Below are positions 9,196 to 18,795 of a stretch of DNA of 55,662 nt, in pieces; the stretch's first letter is position 1; the number at the start of each line of letters is the position of its first letter. Source of the DNA: Trinickia mobilis (GTDB lineage Bacteria; Pseudomonadota; Gammaproteobacteria; Burkholderiales; Burkholderiaceae). The position numbers and the translations under genes were made by a program. The DNA is taken from contig NZ_JAFLRF010000042.1 in assembly GCF_017315705.1 (NCBI RefSeq), positions 1 to 55,662 on the forward strand, written 5' to 3'. The notes under the pieces were generated by a model. That model saw only the letters and a list, made by a program, of their open reading frames with translations, was not told the origin of the DNA and did no database searches.

Positions 9196-10284
9196 TCAAT
9201 AAACGCCGCCGACGCCGACGAAATTCTCGCCGCAGACGATGTCGTCAGCCCGTGCGTCTTCGCTGCGCTGTTCCCGGAACATCACCGGAGGCACCCCGAA
9301 TTGCTTGCGGAACTCGCGCCCCAGGTGCGACGCATCGGAAAACCCGCAGCTCGACGCGATATCGGCCACCGTCCGGTCTGAACTCGTAAGCAGCCAGGCC
9401 GCCGTGCGCAGGCGCACTTGCTTGGCAAACGCCTGCGGGCTCTTCCCGGTCTCCGCCTTGAACAGCCGCTCGAGCTGACGCGGCGACAAATCGAGCTTGC
9501 ACGCCAGCTCCTCCAGCGGCAGCGAGCGCCCGACATGCTGTTCCATCAGCAGAATCGCGCGCTTCACCTTCGGGTGCGTCGCGGGCTCGAGCCCCGGCGG
9601 ATGCGGCTGCGGCGCGTTGCCCTTTTGCATTTCGCCGACGAGCAGGATGCGCAGCGCCTTTTGCACCGTCGCGTGCTCGAAATGCCGCAGCAGAATCGCT
9701 GCCGCGACGTCGATCGACGCGCGTCCGCCCGAACACGTAATGCGCCGCCGGTCGATCACGAAGAGCCGGTCGGCGATCAGCGCATCGGTGCTGACCGTCG
9801 GAAATCGTTCGACGAAATCCCAGTAGTGGAACCAGCTCACGCAGATCCGGTGGCCGTCGAGCACGCCGGCGCGCATCAGCGCGAACACGCCGGTGCAAAT
9901 GCCGACCAACGTCGCGTTGCCGCGCGCGGCCCGCTGGATGAAGCGCAGCGTCGCTTCGTTCGCTTGCGGGCCCGAGTGCAGCAGGCCGCCGACCACGACG
10001 ACGTAGTCGAACGGCTCGACGGTATCGAACGTCTCCCAGGGCGTCACTTGGATGCCGCAGCTCGCGCGCACCGGCGCGAGCGTGTCGCCGATCACGCTCC
10101 ACGAGCAGCGCACCGGCTTGCTGTAGTCGCCTTCGTCGGCGGAGAGGCGCAGCATGTCGACAAAACCCGAAAACGCCGTCAGCGTGAAGTTCGGCAGGAG
10201 CACGATGCCGAAGCGGATCCGTGCTTTCGGCGCGGGGTCGGCGGTGTCGGCGGTGGTCAAAGGTGGCGAGTCGGCGAGTTTCAT
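9196..10284 (-). CDS. GlxA family AraC-type regulator (SouR/CdhR-like)
   Basis: 362-residue regulator: a DJ-1/PfpI-like ligand domain at about residues 25-200 (FGIVLLPNFTLTAFSGFVDMLRL, GGLLHSGPQANEATL, GICTGVFALMRAGVLDG) and an AraC DNA-binding domain at about 235-340 (LPLEELACKLDLSPRQLERLF, VADIASSCGFSDASHLGREFRKQFG). It is divergent from sdaA-soxBDAG. In pseudomonads a regulator of this family (SouR) controls sarcosine oxidase genes, so a sarcosine- or carnitine-type ligand is a fair inference but unproved. It is more distant from the other two GlxA-type regulators here than they are from each other. Confidence 0.85.
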   Translation of the reverse strand: MKLADSPPLTTADTADPAPKARIRFGIVLLPNFTLTAFSGFVDMLRLSADEGDYSKPVRCSWSVIGDTLAPVRASCGIQVTPWETFDTVEPFDYVVVVGGLLHSGPQANEATLRFIQRAARGNATLVGICTGVFALMRAGVLDGHRICVSWFHYWDFVERFPTVSTDALIADRLFVIDRRRITCSGGRASIDVAAAILLRHFEHATVQKALRILLVGEMQKGNAPQPHPPGLEPATHPKVKRAILLMEQHVGRSLPLEELACKLDLSPRQLERLFKAETGKSPQAFAKQVRLRTAAWLLTSSDRTVADIASSCGFSDASHLGREFRKQFGVPPVMFREQRSEDARADDIVCGENFVGVGGVY

Positions 10285-10525
10285 GCGGGTATGTCGGGCG
10301 GTGTTCGGTCGAGGCGCTGCTTGCGACCGCCACGCTTGAAGCGTCGCCTATCGCTTGCGTCCCGGCTTGTGATTTTCCGCCGCAAATCGTCGGCGAAACG
10401 TACTTTGGCAGCAGGTTGAGGCCACCTTGGCGGCGGCATCCCACACCGATGCCGTTTTTGTTCTATCTGCGGATTCTACGCTTTGGTGTACTGGCGCCAA
10501 GTCACGAACGATGAGGCAGGTAAGC
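10285..10525. promoter_or_regulatory. Divergent promoter region between GlxA regulator and sdaA
   Basis: About 240 bases between divergent genes, expected to hold promoters for both. It includes an imperfect inverted repeat around 10374-10397 (TTTTCCGCCG ... TCGGCGAAA), a possible operator. No gene is visible. The sdaA start at 10526 is preceded by GAGGCAGGTAAGC; an upstream in-frame ATG at 10511 overlaps that site. Confidence 0.4.
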
Positions 10526-11911
10526 ATGAACGTCAGCATCTTCGATTTGTTCAAGATCGGCATCGGCCCGTCGAGCTCGCACACGGTCGGGCCGATGATC
10601 GCCGCGTGCCGCTTCGCCTCGCACGTCGAGGATACGAACCTGCTCGGCTTTGTGCGGCGCGTCAAAGTCGAGCTGTACGGCTCGCTCGGCGCGACCGGCA
10701 AGGGGCACGGCACCGACAAGGCGGTGCTGCTCGGGCTCGAAGGCCATGTGCCGGATGCGGTCGATCCGGACCTGATCGAGCCGCGTCTTGCCGAGATTCG
10801 CCGCGGCAAGTCGCTGCGTCTTTTGAACGAGCACGCGATTCGCTTCGACGACAAAGAGGACGTCGCTTTCTATCGCAAGCTGATGACCGGCACCGCCGTC
10901 GTGCATCCGAACGGAATGCGCTTCCAGGCGTTCGACGAGCACGGCCAGTTGCTCGTCGAGAAGGAGTATTACTCGGTGGGCGGGGGCTTCGTCGTCAATC
11001 GCGAGGGCGATCGCGTGAACGGTGTCCGGACTGGCGGCGAGGTGCCGTATCCGTTCCGAACCGGCGACGATCTGTTGCGGCAATGCCGCGCGAGCGGCAA
11101 GTCGATCGCGCAGGTTGCGTTCGCGAACGAATGCGCGTCGCGCTCGCCCGATGAAGTGCGCCAAGGCTTGCTCGCGATCTGGCGCACGATGGCCGCTTGC
11201 GTCGAGCGCGGCTGCCAGGCGCAGGGCAATCTGCCGGGGCCGATGGGCGTGAAGCGCCGCGCGGCCGAACTTTCCAAGAACTTGCGGATGCGCTCGGAAG
11301 AGTCGTTGCGCGATCCGCTCTCGATGCTCGACTGGGTCAATCTCTATGCGATGGCCGTCAACGAAGAAAACGCCGCGGGCGGCCGCGTCGTCACCGCGCC
11401 GACCAACGGCGCGGCCGGCGTGATTCCCGCCGTGCTGCACTACTACGTAAAGTTCGTGCCCGGCTCGAACGAGAACGGCATCGTCGACTTCCTGCTGACC
11501 GCCGCCGCGATCGGCATCATCTACAAGGAAACCGCCTCGATTTCGGGCGCGGAAGTGGGCTGCCAGGGCGAGGTGGGCGTCGCGTGCTCGATGGCCGCCG
11601 CCGCGTTGGCCGCCGTGATGGGCGGGACGCCGGACCAGGTCGAGAACGCCGCCGAGATCGGCATGGAGCACAACCTCGGCATGACCTGCGATCCGGTCGG
11701 CGGCCTCGTGCAGATTCCCTGCATCGAGCGCAACGCGATGGGCGCGATCAAGGCGCTCAACGCGTCGCGCCTGGCGCTCAAGGGCGACGGCCACCACTAC
11801 GTGTCGCTCGATTCCGTCATCAAGACGATGCGCGAGACCGGCGCCGACATGAAGACGAAATACAAGGAGACGTCGCGCGGCGGCCTCGCCGTGAACGTCA
11901 TCGAATGCTAA
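10526..11911 (+). CDS. sdaA: L-serine ammonia-lyase (iron-sulfur type)
   Basis: Cytoplasmic enzyme converting L-serine to pyruvate and ammonia; 461 residues, normal for the single-chain [4Fe-4S] type. It opens with the family hallmark [23 protein letters not shown] and contains [17 protein letters not shown]. The cluster cysteines fall in [12 protein letters not shown] and [13 protein letters not shown]. It precedes soxBDAG by 33 bases and completes the route glycine to serine (GlyA) to pyruvate, so it is probably the catabolic serine dehydratase of this pathway. Confidence 0.95.
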   Translation: MNVSIFDLFKIGIGPSSSHTVGPMIAACRFASHVEDTNLLGFVRRVKVELYGSLGATGKGHGTDKAVLLGLEGHVPDAVDPDLIEPRLAEIRRGKSLRLLNEHAIRFDDKEDVAFYRKLMTGTAVVHPNGMRFQAFDEHGQLLVEKEYYSVGGGFVVNREGDRVNGVRTGGEVPYPFRTGDDLLRQCRASGKSIAQVAFANECASRSPDEVRQGLLAIWRTMAACVERGCQAQGNLPGPMGVKRRAAELSKNLRMRSEESLRDPLSMLDWVNLYAMAVNEENAAGGRVVTAPTNGAAGVIPAVLHYYVKFVPGSNENGIVDFLLTAAAIGIIYKETASISGAEVGCQGEVGVACSMAAAALAAVMGGTPDQVENAAEIGMEHNLGMTCDPVGGLVQIPCIERNAMGAIKALNASRLALKGDGHHYVSLDSVIKTMRETGADMKTKYKETSRGGLAVNVIEC

Positions 11912-11944
11912 CCACCACGCCTTAAGCCAAGCAGGACTTTAGCC

Positions 11945-13189
11945 ATGAGCCGCTATTCGATTTTCAGTTTGTTGCGCAACGGGTTGTCGTATCACGAGAA
12001 CTGGGAGCGTCAATGGAGAAGCCCCGAGCCTAAGCGCGAGTACGACGTGGTGATCGTCGGCGGCGGCGGGCACGGGCTCGCCACCGCGTATTACCTCGCG
12101 AAAGAGCACGGCGTGAAGAACGTGGCGGTGGTCGAGAAAGGCTGGATCGGCGGCGGCAACACCGCGCGCAATACGACGATCGTGCGCTCGAACTACCTGT
12201 GGGACGAATCGGCCGCGCTGTACGAGAAGGCGATGAAGCTCTGGGAAGGCCTCGCGCAGGATCTGAACTACAACGTGATGTTCAGCCAGCGCGGCGTGAT
12301 GAATCTCGCGCACACGCTGCAGGACGTGCGCGACACCGAGCGGCGCGTGAACGCGAACCGGCTCAACGGCGTCGACGCCGAGTTCCTCACGCCCGCGCAG
12401 ATCAAGGAGATCGAGCCGACCATCAACCTCAATAGCCGCTACCCCGTGCTGGGCGCATCGATCCAGCGGCGCGGCGGCGTCGCGCGCCACGATGCGGTCG
12501 CATGGGGCTTCGCGCGCGGCGCCGATGCGCGCGGCGTCGACATCATCCAGAACTGCCAGGTCACCGGCATTCGCCGCGAGAACGGCGCGGTGACGGGCGT
12601 CGAGACGGTGAAGGGCTTCATCAAGGCGAACAAGGTGGCCGTGGTCGCGGCGGGCAACACGACGACGCTCGCCGACATGGCCGGCATCCGCCTGCCGCTC
12701 GAAAGCCATCCGCTGCAGGCGCTCGTGTCGGAGCCGATCAAGCCCGTCGTCAATACCGTCGTGATGTCGAACGCGGTGCATGCCTACATCAGCCAGTCCG
12801 ACAAGGGCGACCTCGTGATCGGCGCGGGCATCGATCAATACACGGGCTTCGGCCAGCGCGGCAGCTTTCAGATCATCGAAGGCACGCTGCAGGCGATCGT
12901 CGAGATGTTCCCGGTGTTCTCGCGCGTGCGGATGAACCGGCAGTGGGGCGGCATCGTCGACGTGTCGCCGGATGCGTGCCCGATCATCAGCAAGACCGGC
13001 GTGAAGGGCCTCTATTTCAACTGCGGCTGGGGCACGGGCGGCTTCAAGGCGACGCCGGGCTCGGGCTGGGTGTTCGCGCACACGATCGCCAACGATGCGC
13101 CGCATCCGCTCAATGCGCCGTTCTCGCTGGAGCGCTTCTACACCGGCCATCTGATCGACGAACACGGCGCCGCAGCCGTGGCCCACTAA
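11945..13189 (+). CDS. soxB: Sarcosine oxidase beta subunit
   Basis: 414-residue flavoprotein subunit of heterotetrameric sarcosine oxidase, which demethylates sarcosine to glycine and passes the methyl carbon to tetrahydrofolate. The dinucleotide-binding motif [17 protein letters not shown] lies at about residues 35-51. The C-terminal part has the [14 protein letters not shown] block typical of SoxB. In this family the subunit holds FAD and a covalent FMN. It starts the run soxB-soxD-soxA-soxG-folB. Confidence 0.95.
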   Translation: MSRYSIFSLLRNGLSYHENWERQWRSPEPKREYDVVIVGGGGHGLATAYYLAKEHGVKNVAVVEKGWIGGGNTARNTTIVRSNYLWDESAALYEKAMKLWEGLAQDLNYNVMFSQRGVMNLAHTLQDVRDTERRVNANRLNGVDAEFLTPAQIKEIEPTINLNSRYPVLGASIQRRGGVARHDAVAWGFARGADARGVDIIQNCQVTGIRRENGAVTGVETVKGFIKANKVAVVAAGNTTTLADMAGIRLPLESHPLQALVSEPIKPVVNTVVMSNAVHAYISQSDKGDLVIGAGIDQYTGFGQRGSFQIIEGTLQAIVEMFPVFSRVRMNRQWGGIVDVSPDACPIISKTGVKGLYFNCGWGTGGFKATPGSGWVFAHTIANDAPHPLNAPFSLERFYTGHLIDEHGAAAVAH

Positions 13190-13213
13190 CCCTACGCATA
13201 CACGGAGACCTCC

Positions 13214-13531
13214 ATGCTGCTGATCGAATGCCCCTGGTGCGGGCCGCGCGCCGAATCCGAATTTTCATGCGGGGGCGAAGCGGACATCGCGCGCCCGCTC
13301 GACACCGACAAGCTCACCGACCGCGAATGGGGCGATTACCTCTTCATGCGCAAGAACCCGCGCGGCCTGCATCGCGAGCAATGGTTGCATACGCAAGGAT
13401 GCCGCCGCTGGTTCATGGCGACGCGCGACACGGTGAGTTACGCAATCCAGGGATATCAAACGTTCCCGACGCAGGCCGAAGCGGCCGCCAAAGCAGCCGG
13501 CAACGCCGCACAAGAGGGCAAGCAAAAATGA
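13214..13531 (+). CDS. soxD: Sarcosine oxidase delta subunit
   Basis: Small subunit (105 residues) of heterotetrameric sarcosine oxidase. The N-terminal IECPWCGPR (Cys6, Cys9), with downstream His and Cys residues, matches the zinc site known in SoxD. The stop TGA overlaps the soxA ATG (ATGA at 13528-13531). Confidence 0.93.
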   Translation: MLLIECPWCGPRAESEFSCGGEADIARPLDTDKLTDREWGDYLFMRKNPRGLHREQWLHTQGCRRWFMATRDTVSYAIQGYQTFPTQAEAAAKAAGNAAQEGKQK

Positions 13532-16500
13532 GCCAGAAAGACCGCCTCGGTACCGGTGGCCGGATCAATCGCGCGATCCCGCTCGCATTTACGTTCAACG
13601 GCAAGACTTATCAGGGCTATCAGGGCGATACGCTCGCATCGGCGCTGCTCGCCAACGGCGTGCATTTCGTCGCGCGAAGCTGGAAGTATCACCGGCCGCG
13701 CGGCATCGTGACGGCCGGTGTCGAAGAGCCGAATGCCATCGTGCAGCTCGAGGGCGGCGCGTACGCGGTGCCGAATGCGCGCGCGACCGAAGTCGAGCTG
13801 TATCAGGGGCTCGTCGCGGCGAGCGTCAATGCCGAGCCCTCGATCGAACACGACCGCATGGCCGTCAATCAGAAGATCGCGCGCTTCATTCCGGCGGGCT
13901 TCTACTACAAGACGTTCATGTGGCCGCGCAAATGGTGGCCGAAGTACGAAGAGAAGATCCGCGAGGCGGCGGGCTTGGGCAAGGCCCCCGATACGCGCGA
14001 TGCGGACCGCTACGACAAGTGCTACGCGCATTGCGACGTGCTCGTCGTCGGCGGCGGTCCGGCGGGGCTTGCCGCGGCTCACGCGGCCGGTGCGGCCGGC
14101 GCGCGCGTGATCCTCGTCGACGACCAGCGCGAACTCGGCGGCAGCCTGCTGTCGTGCAAGGCGGAGATCGACGGCAAGCCGGCGCTGCAATGGGTCGAGA
14201 AAATCGAAGCGGCGCTCTCGCAGATGCCCGACGTGAAGGTCCTTACGCGCAGCACGGCATTCGGCTATCAGGACCACAATCTCGTCACCGTCGTGCAGCG
14301 TTTGACCGATCATCTGCCGGTGTCGATGCGCAAGGGCACGCGAGAGCTGATGTGGAAGGTCCGCGCCAAGCGCGTGATTCTCGCAACCGGCGCGCACGAG
14401 CGTCCGCTCGTGTTCGGCAACAACGATCTGCCGGGCGTGATGCTCGCGTCGGCGGTGTCGACGTATGTGCAGCGCTTCGGCGTGCTGCCGGGACGCGAAG
14501 CGGTCGTGTTCACGAACAACGACGACGGCTATCAATGCGCGCTCGATCTCAAGGCATGCGGAGCGAAGGTGACGGTCGTCGACCCGCGTGAGCAAGGCAA
14601 CGGCACGCTGCCGAACGCCGCGCGCCGCCAAGGCGTGAAGGTGCTCAACGGCGCCGTGGTGACGCAGGCGCACGGGAAGTGGCGCGTCGCGTCGGCGGAA
14701 GTGGCATCGTTTGCGAACGGCAAGGCCGACGGCAAGCCGATGAGCCTGCCGTGCGATCTGCTCGCGATGTCGGGCGGCTGGAGCCCCGTGCTGCATTTGT
14801 TCGCGCAATCGGGCGGCAAGGCGCACTGGAACGATCAGAAGGCGTGCTTCGTGCCGGGCAAGGCGATGCAGGCGGAGTGCAGCGCCGGTGCGGCCGCGGG
14901 CGAGTTCAGCCTCGCGCGCGGCTTGCGGTTTGCGGTCGATGCGGGCGTCGAAGCGGCGAAGGCGGCCGGCTTCAAGGCCGAGCGGCCGGCGCCGCCGCGG
15001 GTCGCCGAACTCGACGAGACGCCGCTCTTGCCGCTGTGGCTCGTCGGCAGCCGCGAGGCCGCCGCGCGCGGACCGAAGCAGTTCGTCGACTTCCAGAACG
15101 ACGTTTCCGCGGCCGATATCCTGCTCGCCGCGCGCGAGGGCTTCGAGTCGGTCGAGCACGTCAAGCGCTACACGGCGATGGGCTTCGGCACCGATCAAGG
15201 CAAGCTCGGCAACATCAACGGGATGGCGATTCTCGCCGGCGCGCTCGGCAAGTCGATTCCCGAAACCGGCACGACGACGTTCCGCCCGAACTACACGCCC
15301 GTTTCGTTCGGCGCGTTCGCGGGCCGCGAGCTCGGCGACTTCCTCGATCCGATCCGCAAGACCTGCCTCCACGAATGGCACACCGGGCACGGCGCCATGT
15401 TCGAGGACGTCGGCAACTGGAAGCGGCCCTGGTATTACCCGAAGCCGGGTGAGGACATGCATGCCGCCGTGGCGCGCGAATGTCTGGCGGTGCGCAACGG
15501 CGTCGGCATTCTCGATGCATCGACGCTCGGCAAGATCGACATTCAGGGGCCCGACGCCGCGCAGCTTTTGAACTGGGTCTACACGAATCCGTGGAGCAAG
15601 CTCGAAGTCGGCAAGTGCCGCTATGGGCTGATGCTCGACGAGAACGGCATGGTGTTCGACGACGGCGTGACCGTGCGCTTGGCCGACCACCACTACCTGA
15701 TGACGACGACCACCGGCGGCGCGGCGCGCGTGCTCACCTGGCTCGAACGCTGGCTGCAGACGGAGTGGCCGAACCTGAGAGTGCGTCTCGCGTCGGTGAC
15801 GGACCACTGGGCGACCTTCGCCGTGGTCGGCCCGAAGAGCCGCAAGGTGCTGCAGAAAGTGTGCGGCGATATCGAATTCGCGAACGAGGCGTTCCCGTTC
15901 ATGACTTATCGCGAAGGGATGGTTGCGGGCGTCGCCGCGCGTGTGATGCGCATCAGCTTCTCGGGCGAGCTCGCGTACGAGGTCAACGTGCCGGCCAACG
16001 TCGGCCGCACGGTGTGGGAAGCGCTGATGGCCGCCGGCGACGAGTTCGGCATCACGCCCTACGGCACCGAGACGATGCACGTGCTGCGCGCGGAAAAGGG
16101 CTACATCATCGTCGGCCAGGACACCGACGGCTCGATCACGCCGTTCGACCTCGGCATGGGCGGGCTCGTCGCGAAGTCGAAGGACTTCCTCGGCAGACGC
16201 TCGCTGACGCGCTCGGATACGGCGAAGGAGGGGCGCAAGCAGTTCGTCGGCTTGCTGACCGACGACGCCTCGTGCGTGCTGCCGGAAGGCGCCCAGATCG
16301 TCGCGACGCCGCTCTCAGGAGAACGCCGGGCCGCCCCAAGTTCTTCTGCCCCCTCGGGGGGCCTGGCGCGCAGCGACAGGTCCGGGGGCGCTGTCGATCA
16401 CCGGTTCGGCGCTATCGCGCCGATGATCGGCCACGTCACGTCGAGCTACTACAGCCCGATCCTCGAGCGCTCGATCGCGCTCGCGGTGGTGAAGGGGGGC

Positions 16501-16617
16501 TTGGGCAAGATGGGCGAGACGGTCACGATTCCGCTCGCAAACGGCAAGCAGGTCGCCGCGAAGATTTCGAGCCCGGTTTTCTACGATATCGAAGGAGTGC
16601 GTCAACATGTGGAATGA
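13528..16617 (+). CDS. soxA: Sarcosine oxidase alpha subunit, carrying an in-frame repeat-derived insertion
   Basis: 1029-residue alpha subunit. Order: N-terminal 2Fe-2S-like fold domain (to about 110), NAD-binding domain with VLVVGGGPAGLAAAHAAG at about 171-188, then a C-terminal GcvT-like tetrahydrofolate domain from about 610. The start at 13528 is fixed by ATGA overlap with soxD and by the usual opening residues. Near residues 930-965, between IVATPL and APMIGHVTSSYYS, there is an extra Ser/Gly/Arg-rich stretch of about 30 residues. It is encoded by a REP-type element and is out of keeping with the family, where these blocks lie close together. The reading frame survives, so the protein may still work. 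Confidence 0.93.
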   Translation: MSQKDRLGTGGRINRAIPLAFTFNGKTYQGYQGDTLASALLANGVHFVARSWKYHRPRGIVTAGVEEPNAIVQLEGGAYAVPNARATEVELYQGLVAASVNAEPSIEHDRMAVNQKIARFIPAGFYYKTFMWPRKWWPKYEEKIREAAGLGKAPDTRDADRYDKCYAHCDVLVVGGGPAGLAAAHAAGAAGARVILVDDQRELGGSLLSCKAEIDGKPALQWVEKIEAALSQMPDVKVLTRSTAFGYQDHNLVTVVQRLTDHLPVSMRKGTRELMWKVRAKRVILATGAHERPLVFGNNDLPGVMLASAVSTYVQRFGVLPGREAVVFTNNDDGYQCALDLKACGAKVTVVDPREQGNGTLPNAARRQGVKVLNGAVVTQAHGKWRVASAEVASFANGKADGKPMSLPCDLLAMSGGWSPVLHLFAQSGGKAHWNDQKACFVPGKAMQAECSAGAAAGEFSLARGLRFAVDAGVEAAKAAGFKAERPAPPRVAELDETPLLPLWLVGSREAAARGPKQFVDFQNDVSAADILLAAREGFESVEHVKRYTAMGFGTDQGKLGNINGMAILAGALGKSIPETGTTTFRPNYTPVSFGAFAGRELGDFLDPIRKTCLHEWHTGHGAMFEDVGNWKRPWYYPKPGEDMHAAVARECLAVRNGVGILDASTLGKIDIQGPDAAQLLNWVYTNPWSKLEVGKCRYGLMLDENGMVFDDGVTVRLADHHYLMTTTTGGAARVLTWLERWLQTEWPNLRVRLASVTDHWATFAVVGPKSRKVLQKVCGDIEFANEAFPFMTYREGMVAGVAARVMRISFSGELAYEVNVPANVGRTVWEALMAAGDEFGITPYGTETMHVLRAEKGYIIVGQDTDGSITPFDLGMGGLVAKSKDFLGRRSLTRSDTAKEGRKQFVGLLTDDASCVLPEGAQIVATPLSGERRAAPSSSAPSGGLARSDRSGGAVDHRFGAIAPMIGHVTSSYYSPILERSIALAVVKGGLGKMGETVTIPLANGKQVAAKISSPVFYDIEGVRQHVE
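16328..16391 (-). repeat. REP-type element inside soxA
   Basis: Contains GGGCCGCCCCAAG (16328-16340) and the near-palindrome GCCCCCTCGGGGGGC (16348-16362), followed by GGTCCGGGGGCG. The first two blocks are identical to those at 20492-20504 and 20515-20529, and nearly identical, inverted, at 45503-45539. Here it is read through in frame by soxA, in the opposite orientation to the copies ahead of betA and dgcA. Confidence 0.8.
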
Positions 16618-17236
16618 AGGCAGGGGCCATGCTTCGGTCGTCGTGGAGCGCGGCGTGCGCTTCGAATCGCCGCTCGTCGGCGTGCAGGATCTGATGCAGG
16701 CGCATCAAGCGGCGGCGTCGAAATATTTCCGCTTGAACGAGCGGCCGTTTCTCGAACTCGTCAATTTGCGCGGCGATCTCGACGATGCCGCGTTCGTCAG
16801 CGCGGTGCAAAGCGTGCTCGGCTGCCGTCCGCCCGCGAAGGCCAACACGGTCGCGCAGGGCAACGGCTGCGACGTGCTGTGGCTCGGACCCGACGAGTGG
16901 CTCGTGCGCTCGCACGAGGCGCGCGCGGCGACGCTGGAGACGAAGCTGCGCGTCGCTTTCGACGGCGCCTATGCCGCAGCGGTCAACGTCGGCAGCGGCT
17001 ATACGGTGGTCGAAGCGAGCGGCGAGCGCGTGCGCGACGTGCTCTCGCGCGGGTGTCCGCTCGATTTGCATCCGCACGTGTTCGCACGCGGACAGTGCGC
17101 GCAAAGCCATTTCTTCAAGGCGTCGATCGTGCTGATTCCGACTGGAGAGAACGCGTTCGAGATCATCGTGCGCCGCAGCTTCGCCGACTATTTCTGCCGC
17201 ATCCTGCTCGACGCTGCCGCGCCGCTGATGTCGTGA
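16607..17236 (+). CDS. soxG: Sarcosine oxidase gamma subunit
   Basis: 209-residue gamma subunit of heterotetrameric sarcosine oxidase. It contains LGPDEWLVRS and SGYTVVEASGERVRDVLSRGCPLDLHPHVF, the conserved core of SoxG. It overlaps the end of soxA by 11 bases and is itself overlapped by the next gene (GTGA at 17233-17236), so expression is coupled along soxB-D-A-G-folB. Confidence 0.92.
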   Translation: MWNEGRGHASVVVERGVRFESPLVGVQDLMQAHQAAASKYFRLNERPFLELVNLRGDLDDAAFVSAVQSVLGCRPPAKANTVAQGNGCDVLWLGPDEWLVRSHEARAATLETKLRVAFDGAYAAAVNVGSGYTVVEASGERVRDVLSRGCPLDLHPHVFARGQCAQSHFFKASIVLIPTGENAFEIIVRRSFADYFCRILLDAAAPLMS

Positions 17237-17694
17237 AACCGCACGAACCTTTTGTGCCGCTTGCGGAGCTGCCGGCCTCCCTCGACCCGCTGCGTGAAGG
17301 CGCGCCACGCCGCGGGCGCGGCTGGCGCGTGTTCATCGACGAGCTGGCCGTGCCGACGCGCATCGGCATTCATCCCCATGAGCACGCGGCCCCGCAGCCG
17401 ATCGTGATCGATGCGCGCCTGACGTACCGTTGCGTGCCGTCGGAAACGGGCGGATGGATCGACTACGAGCGCTATTGCGAGCGCATCGCCGCGTTTCTCG
17501 CGACGAAGCCGCATACGCGCTTGCTCGAGATGCTGGCCGTCGAGATGGCGGTGCTGTCGTTTCGCGAATGGCCCGCTCTCGATGCGCTGACGCTCGCGCT
17601 GCACAAGCCGAAGATCCGGCCCGGCACGAAGCGCATCGGAGTCGAGCTGGATTGGACGCGTGCCGACTTCGACGCCTGGTCGCGTCCTGCATGA
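17233..17694 (+). CDS. folB: Dihydroneopterin aldolase (FolB)-like protein
   Basis: 153-residue protein of the FolB/tunnelling fold: RVFIDELAVPTRIGIHPHEHAAPQPIVIDARL is the family start, and the C terminus has LALHKPKIRPGTKRIGVELDW. The start is GTG overlapping the soxG stop (GTGA). FolB acts in folate biosynthesis. Placement directly after a tetrahydrofolate-dependent demethylase suggests supply or repair of folate for sarcosine oxidation. Whether it is the housekeeping FolB or a dedicated paralogue cannot be told here. Confidence 0.82.
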   Translation: MKPHEPFVPLAELPASLDPLREGAPRRGRGWRVFIDELAVPTRIGIHPHEHAAPQPIVIDARLTYRCVPSETGGWIDYERYCERIAAFLATKPHTRLLEMLAVEMAVLSFREWPALDALTLALHKPKIRPGTKRIGVELDWTRADFDAWSRPA

Positions 17695-17754
17695 GTTGCG
17701 CACGAGCGCTATGCTGTCGCCTTGTCCGCATCGCCTCGCAACCCAGGAGCCATC

Positions 17755-18744
17755 ATGCAATACACGAAATTCGGCCATACCGGCCTGACGGTGTCGAACT
17801 TGTGCCTCGGCACGATGACGTTCGGCTTACAGATCGACGAAGCCGTATCGAAGCAGATCCTGGATCAGGCGACGGACGGCGGCATCAATTTCATCGATAC
17901 GGCCGACGTGTATCCGCTTGGAGGCGGCGAGCAGTTGGCTGGACGGACCGAGGAAATCGTCGGCCGCTGGCTGAAAGGCAAGCGTCAGCGCTTCATCGTC
18001 GCGACCAAGGCAGTCGGTAAGGTCGGCCCTTCGCCTTGGGACAAGGGCGCATCGCGCAAGCATTTGCTCGATGCAATCGACGCGTCCCTCGCGCGGCTGG
18101 GAACCGACTACGTGGATCTCTATCAGCTGCATTCGGACGATCAGGACACGCCGCTCGACGAAACGCTCGAAGCGCTCGATACGATCGTGCGCTCAGGCCG
18201 CGTGCGTTATATCGGCGTGTCGAATTTTCTGGCGTATCGGCTCGCGAAGGCGCTTGGACGTGCCGATCTGCGCGGCCTCGCACGCTTCGTTTCGGTGCAG
18301 CCGCGCTATAACCTGCTGTTTCGGCAGATCGAGCGCGAGTTGCTGCCGCTGGCCGGCGAGGAACGTCTGGCCGTGATCCCGTATAACCCGCTCGCGGGTG
18401 GGCTTTTGACCGGCAAGCACCGGCGCGATGCGGCGCCCCCGGAAGGGCGTTTCACGGTCGGCAACGCGGGCGCGATGTATCAGGAGCGCTATTGGCACGA
18501 GCGCGAGTTCAATACGATCGAGGCGCTGAAGAAGACCGTCGAGGAGGCAGGCCTCGCACTTTCCACGACTTCGATTGCGTGGGTGCTCGCGAATCCGGTC
18601 GTGACGTCGGCGATCATCGGCGCGAGCCGCCCGGAGCAATTGACCGCTACGCTCGCGGCAGCCGACATGACGCTCGACGCCGGATTGAAGGCGAAGCTCG
18701 ACGAGCTCACGCATGAATATCGCTGGGGCGACGCGGCTCGCTGA
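17755..18744 (+). CDS. Aldo/keto reductase
   Basis: 329-residue TIM-barrel NADPH-dependent oxidoreductase. Visible motifs: IDTADVYPLGGGE (catalytic Asp and Tyr region), FIVATKAVG (Lys), DYVDLYQLHSDD (His), and a C-terminal SAIIGASRPEQL cofactor-binding block. An AGGAG site lies 6 bases ahead of the ATG. The substrate is unknown. It is 60 bases after folB and convergent with betA, so it may be the last gene of the sox transcript or independent. Confidence 0.85.
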   Translation: MQYTKFGHTGLTVSNLCLGTMTFGLQIDEAVSKQILDQATDGGINFIDTADVYPLGGGEQLAGRTEEIVGRWLKGKRQRFIVATKAVGKVGPSPWDKGASRKHLLDAIDASLARLGTDYVDLYQLHSDDQDTPLDETLEALDTIVRSGRVRYIGVSNFLAYRLAKALGRADLRGLARFVSVQPRYNLLFRQIERELLPLAGEERLAVIPYNPLAGGLLTGKHRRDAAPPEGRFTVGNAGAMYQERYWHEREFNTIEALKKTVEEAGLALSTTSIAWVLANPVVTSAIIGASRPEQLTATLAAADMTLDAGLKAKLDELTHEYRWGDAAR

Positions 18745-18795
18745 CTGCCGCGCCGGCTCCATGCTGCACGTGCCGACGCGGAGCGCAAGGAGCCT

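Noticed and set aside
12502-13527. Long in-frame extension upstream of soxA
   Set aside because: It overlaps soxB and soxD in another frame; soxA starts at 13528 with ATGA overlap and the usual N terminus. The extension is Arg-rich shadow sequence.
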